A program made the position numbers and the translations under genes. Below, piece by piece: positions 5,318-5,461 of a DNA stretch of 5,461 bases. The stretch comes from CAZGVW01 sp964529265 (GTDB lineage: Bacteria > Planctomycetota > Phycisphaerae > Phycisphaerales > UBA1924). The stretch spans positions 1 through 5,461 of the forward strand of contig CAZGVW010000232.1 in assembly GCA_964529265.1 (NCBI GenBank), written 5' to 3'. The notes beneath the pieces were generated by a model that did not search any database, was not told the DNA's origin, and saw only the letters and a list, made by a program, of their open reading frames with translations. Position 1 is the stretch's first letter. Each line of letters starts with the position of its first letter.

Positions 5318-5461
5318 GTGGCGGAGGCCAGCCGCGTGCCGGGCCCTCATCGCCCTCCTCTCCCGGGCGGGGCTCCGTGCCGGGGAGGCGCTGGCGATCC
5401 GGACCAAGGACATCGACTGGGAGGCCGGCGCCGTGCGCGTCCTCCACGCCAAGGGCGGGCG
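5304..5461 (+). CDS. Tyrosine recombinase/integrase, catalytic domain (3' partial)
   Basis: The visible 52 codons match the start of the tyrosine recombinase catalytic domain, whose members cut and rejoin DNA through a phosphotyrosine link. CRALIALLSRAGLRAGEALAIRTKDIDWEAG carries the first catalytic arginine (R25, in GLRxxE), and VRVLHAKGG carries the beta-hairpin lysine (K50). The HxxR box and the nucleophilic tyrosine lie beyond the window. The frame is open upstream only from 5145. Alternative starts are GTG 5295, ATG 5199 and ATG 5184, but none adds a recognisable SAM-like core-binding domain. The protein is thus either a catalytic-domain-only recombinase or one whose N-terminus was lost. 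ATG 5304 lies inside direct repeat copy 2, and no strong Shine-Dalgarno precedes it. Recombinase identity is confident; the start is not. Confidence 0.82.
   Translation, partial: MWATSWRRPAACRALIALLSRAGLRAGEALAIRTKDIDWEAGAVRVLHAKGG

Noticed and set aside
1..5461. tRNA, rRNA, CRISPR array or IS terminal repeats
   Set aside because: No cloverleaf, rRNA-like segment, regularly spaced repeat array or transposase was seen on either strand.

Overview
The window looks like part of a mobile or prophage-like region from a high-GC bacterium. The end regions are very GC-rich (49 of 60 bases at 4681-4740). The HARE-HTH protein, the tightly overlapping operon of small zinc-ribbon and winged-helix proteins, the ParB-type methyltransferase and the tyrosine recombinase fit accessory regions of Planctomycetota-like genomes. 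That placement is an impression from protein style, not something tested.

Layout, left to right. (1) 2-1123, plus strand: the C-terminal part of a ParB-domain DNA methyltransferase of the beta type (DPPY before FxGxG), cut by the window edge. (2) 1062-2927, minus strand: a three-gene block of clearly lower GC (33/60 at 1321-1380, 32/60 at 2521-2580). In transcription order it encodes a GIY-YIG nuclease-like protein, an HhH-GPD DNA-glycosylase-like protein and an unrecognised protein that may have a PUA/EVE-like or base-modification-associated fold. Its last gene overlaps the methyltransferase gene tail to tail by 62 bp. (3) 3024-4350, minus strand: a compact operon HARE-HTH protein -> 81-aa acidic protein -> 58-aa zinc ribbon -> winged-helix-like protein, with overlapping or nearly abutting genes, good Shine-Dalgarno sequences and a terminator-like hairpin at 2971-3001. 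The HARE-HTH gene carries a one-base frameshift. (4) 4351-4559: a divergent intergenic region with copy 1 of an imperfect direct repeat and a three-copy 10-bp tandem repeat that ends over the next start codon. (5) 4560-5293, plus strand: two translationally coupled genes, a small-terminase-like HTH protein and a two-CxxC zinc-binding protein. (6) Copy 2 of the repeat at 5261-5317, followed by the start of a tyrosine recombinase catalytic domain that runs off the right edge.

Two arrangements stand out. First, the two-gene unit at 4560-5293 is bracketed by direct repeats whose arms are conserved and partly self-complementary while their centres differ, and a recombinase gene starts inside the second copy; this resembles a recombinase/cassette arrangement. 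Second, the low-GC block joins a possible modified-base reader, a glycosylase-like fold and a nuclease next to a DNA methyltransferase; this could be an uncharacterised DNA-modification, repair or phage-defence module. Both are inferences from gene content and repeat structure.
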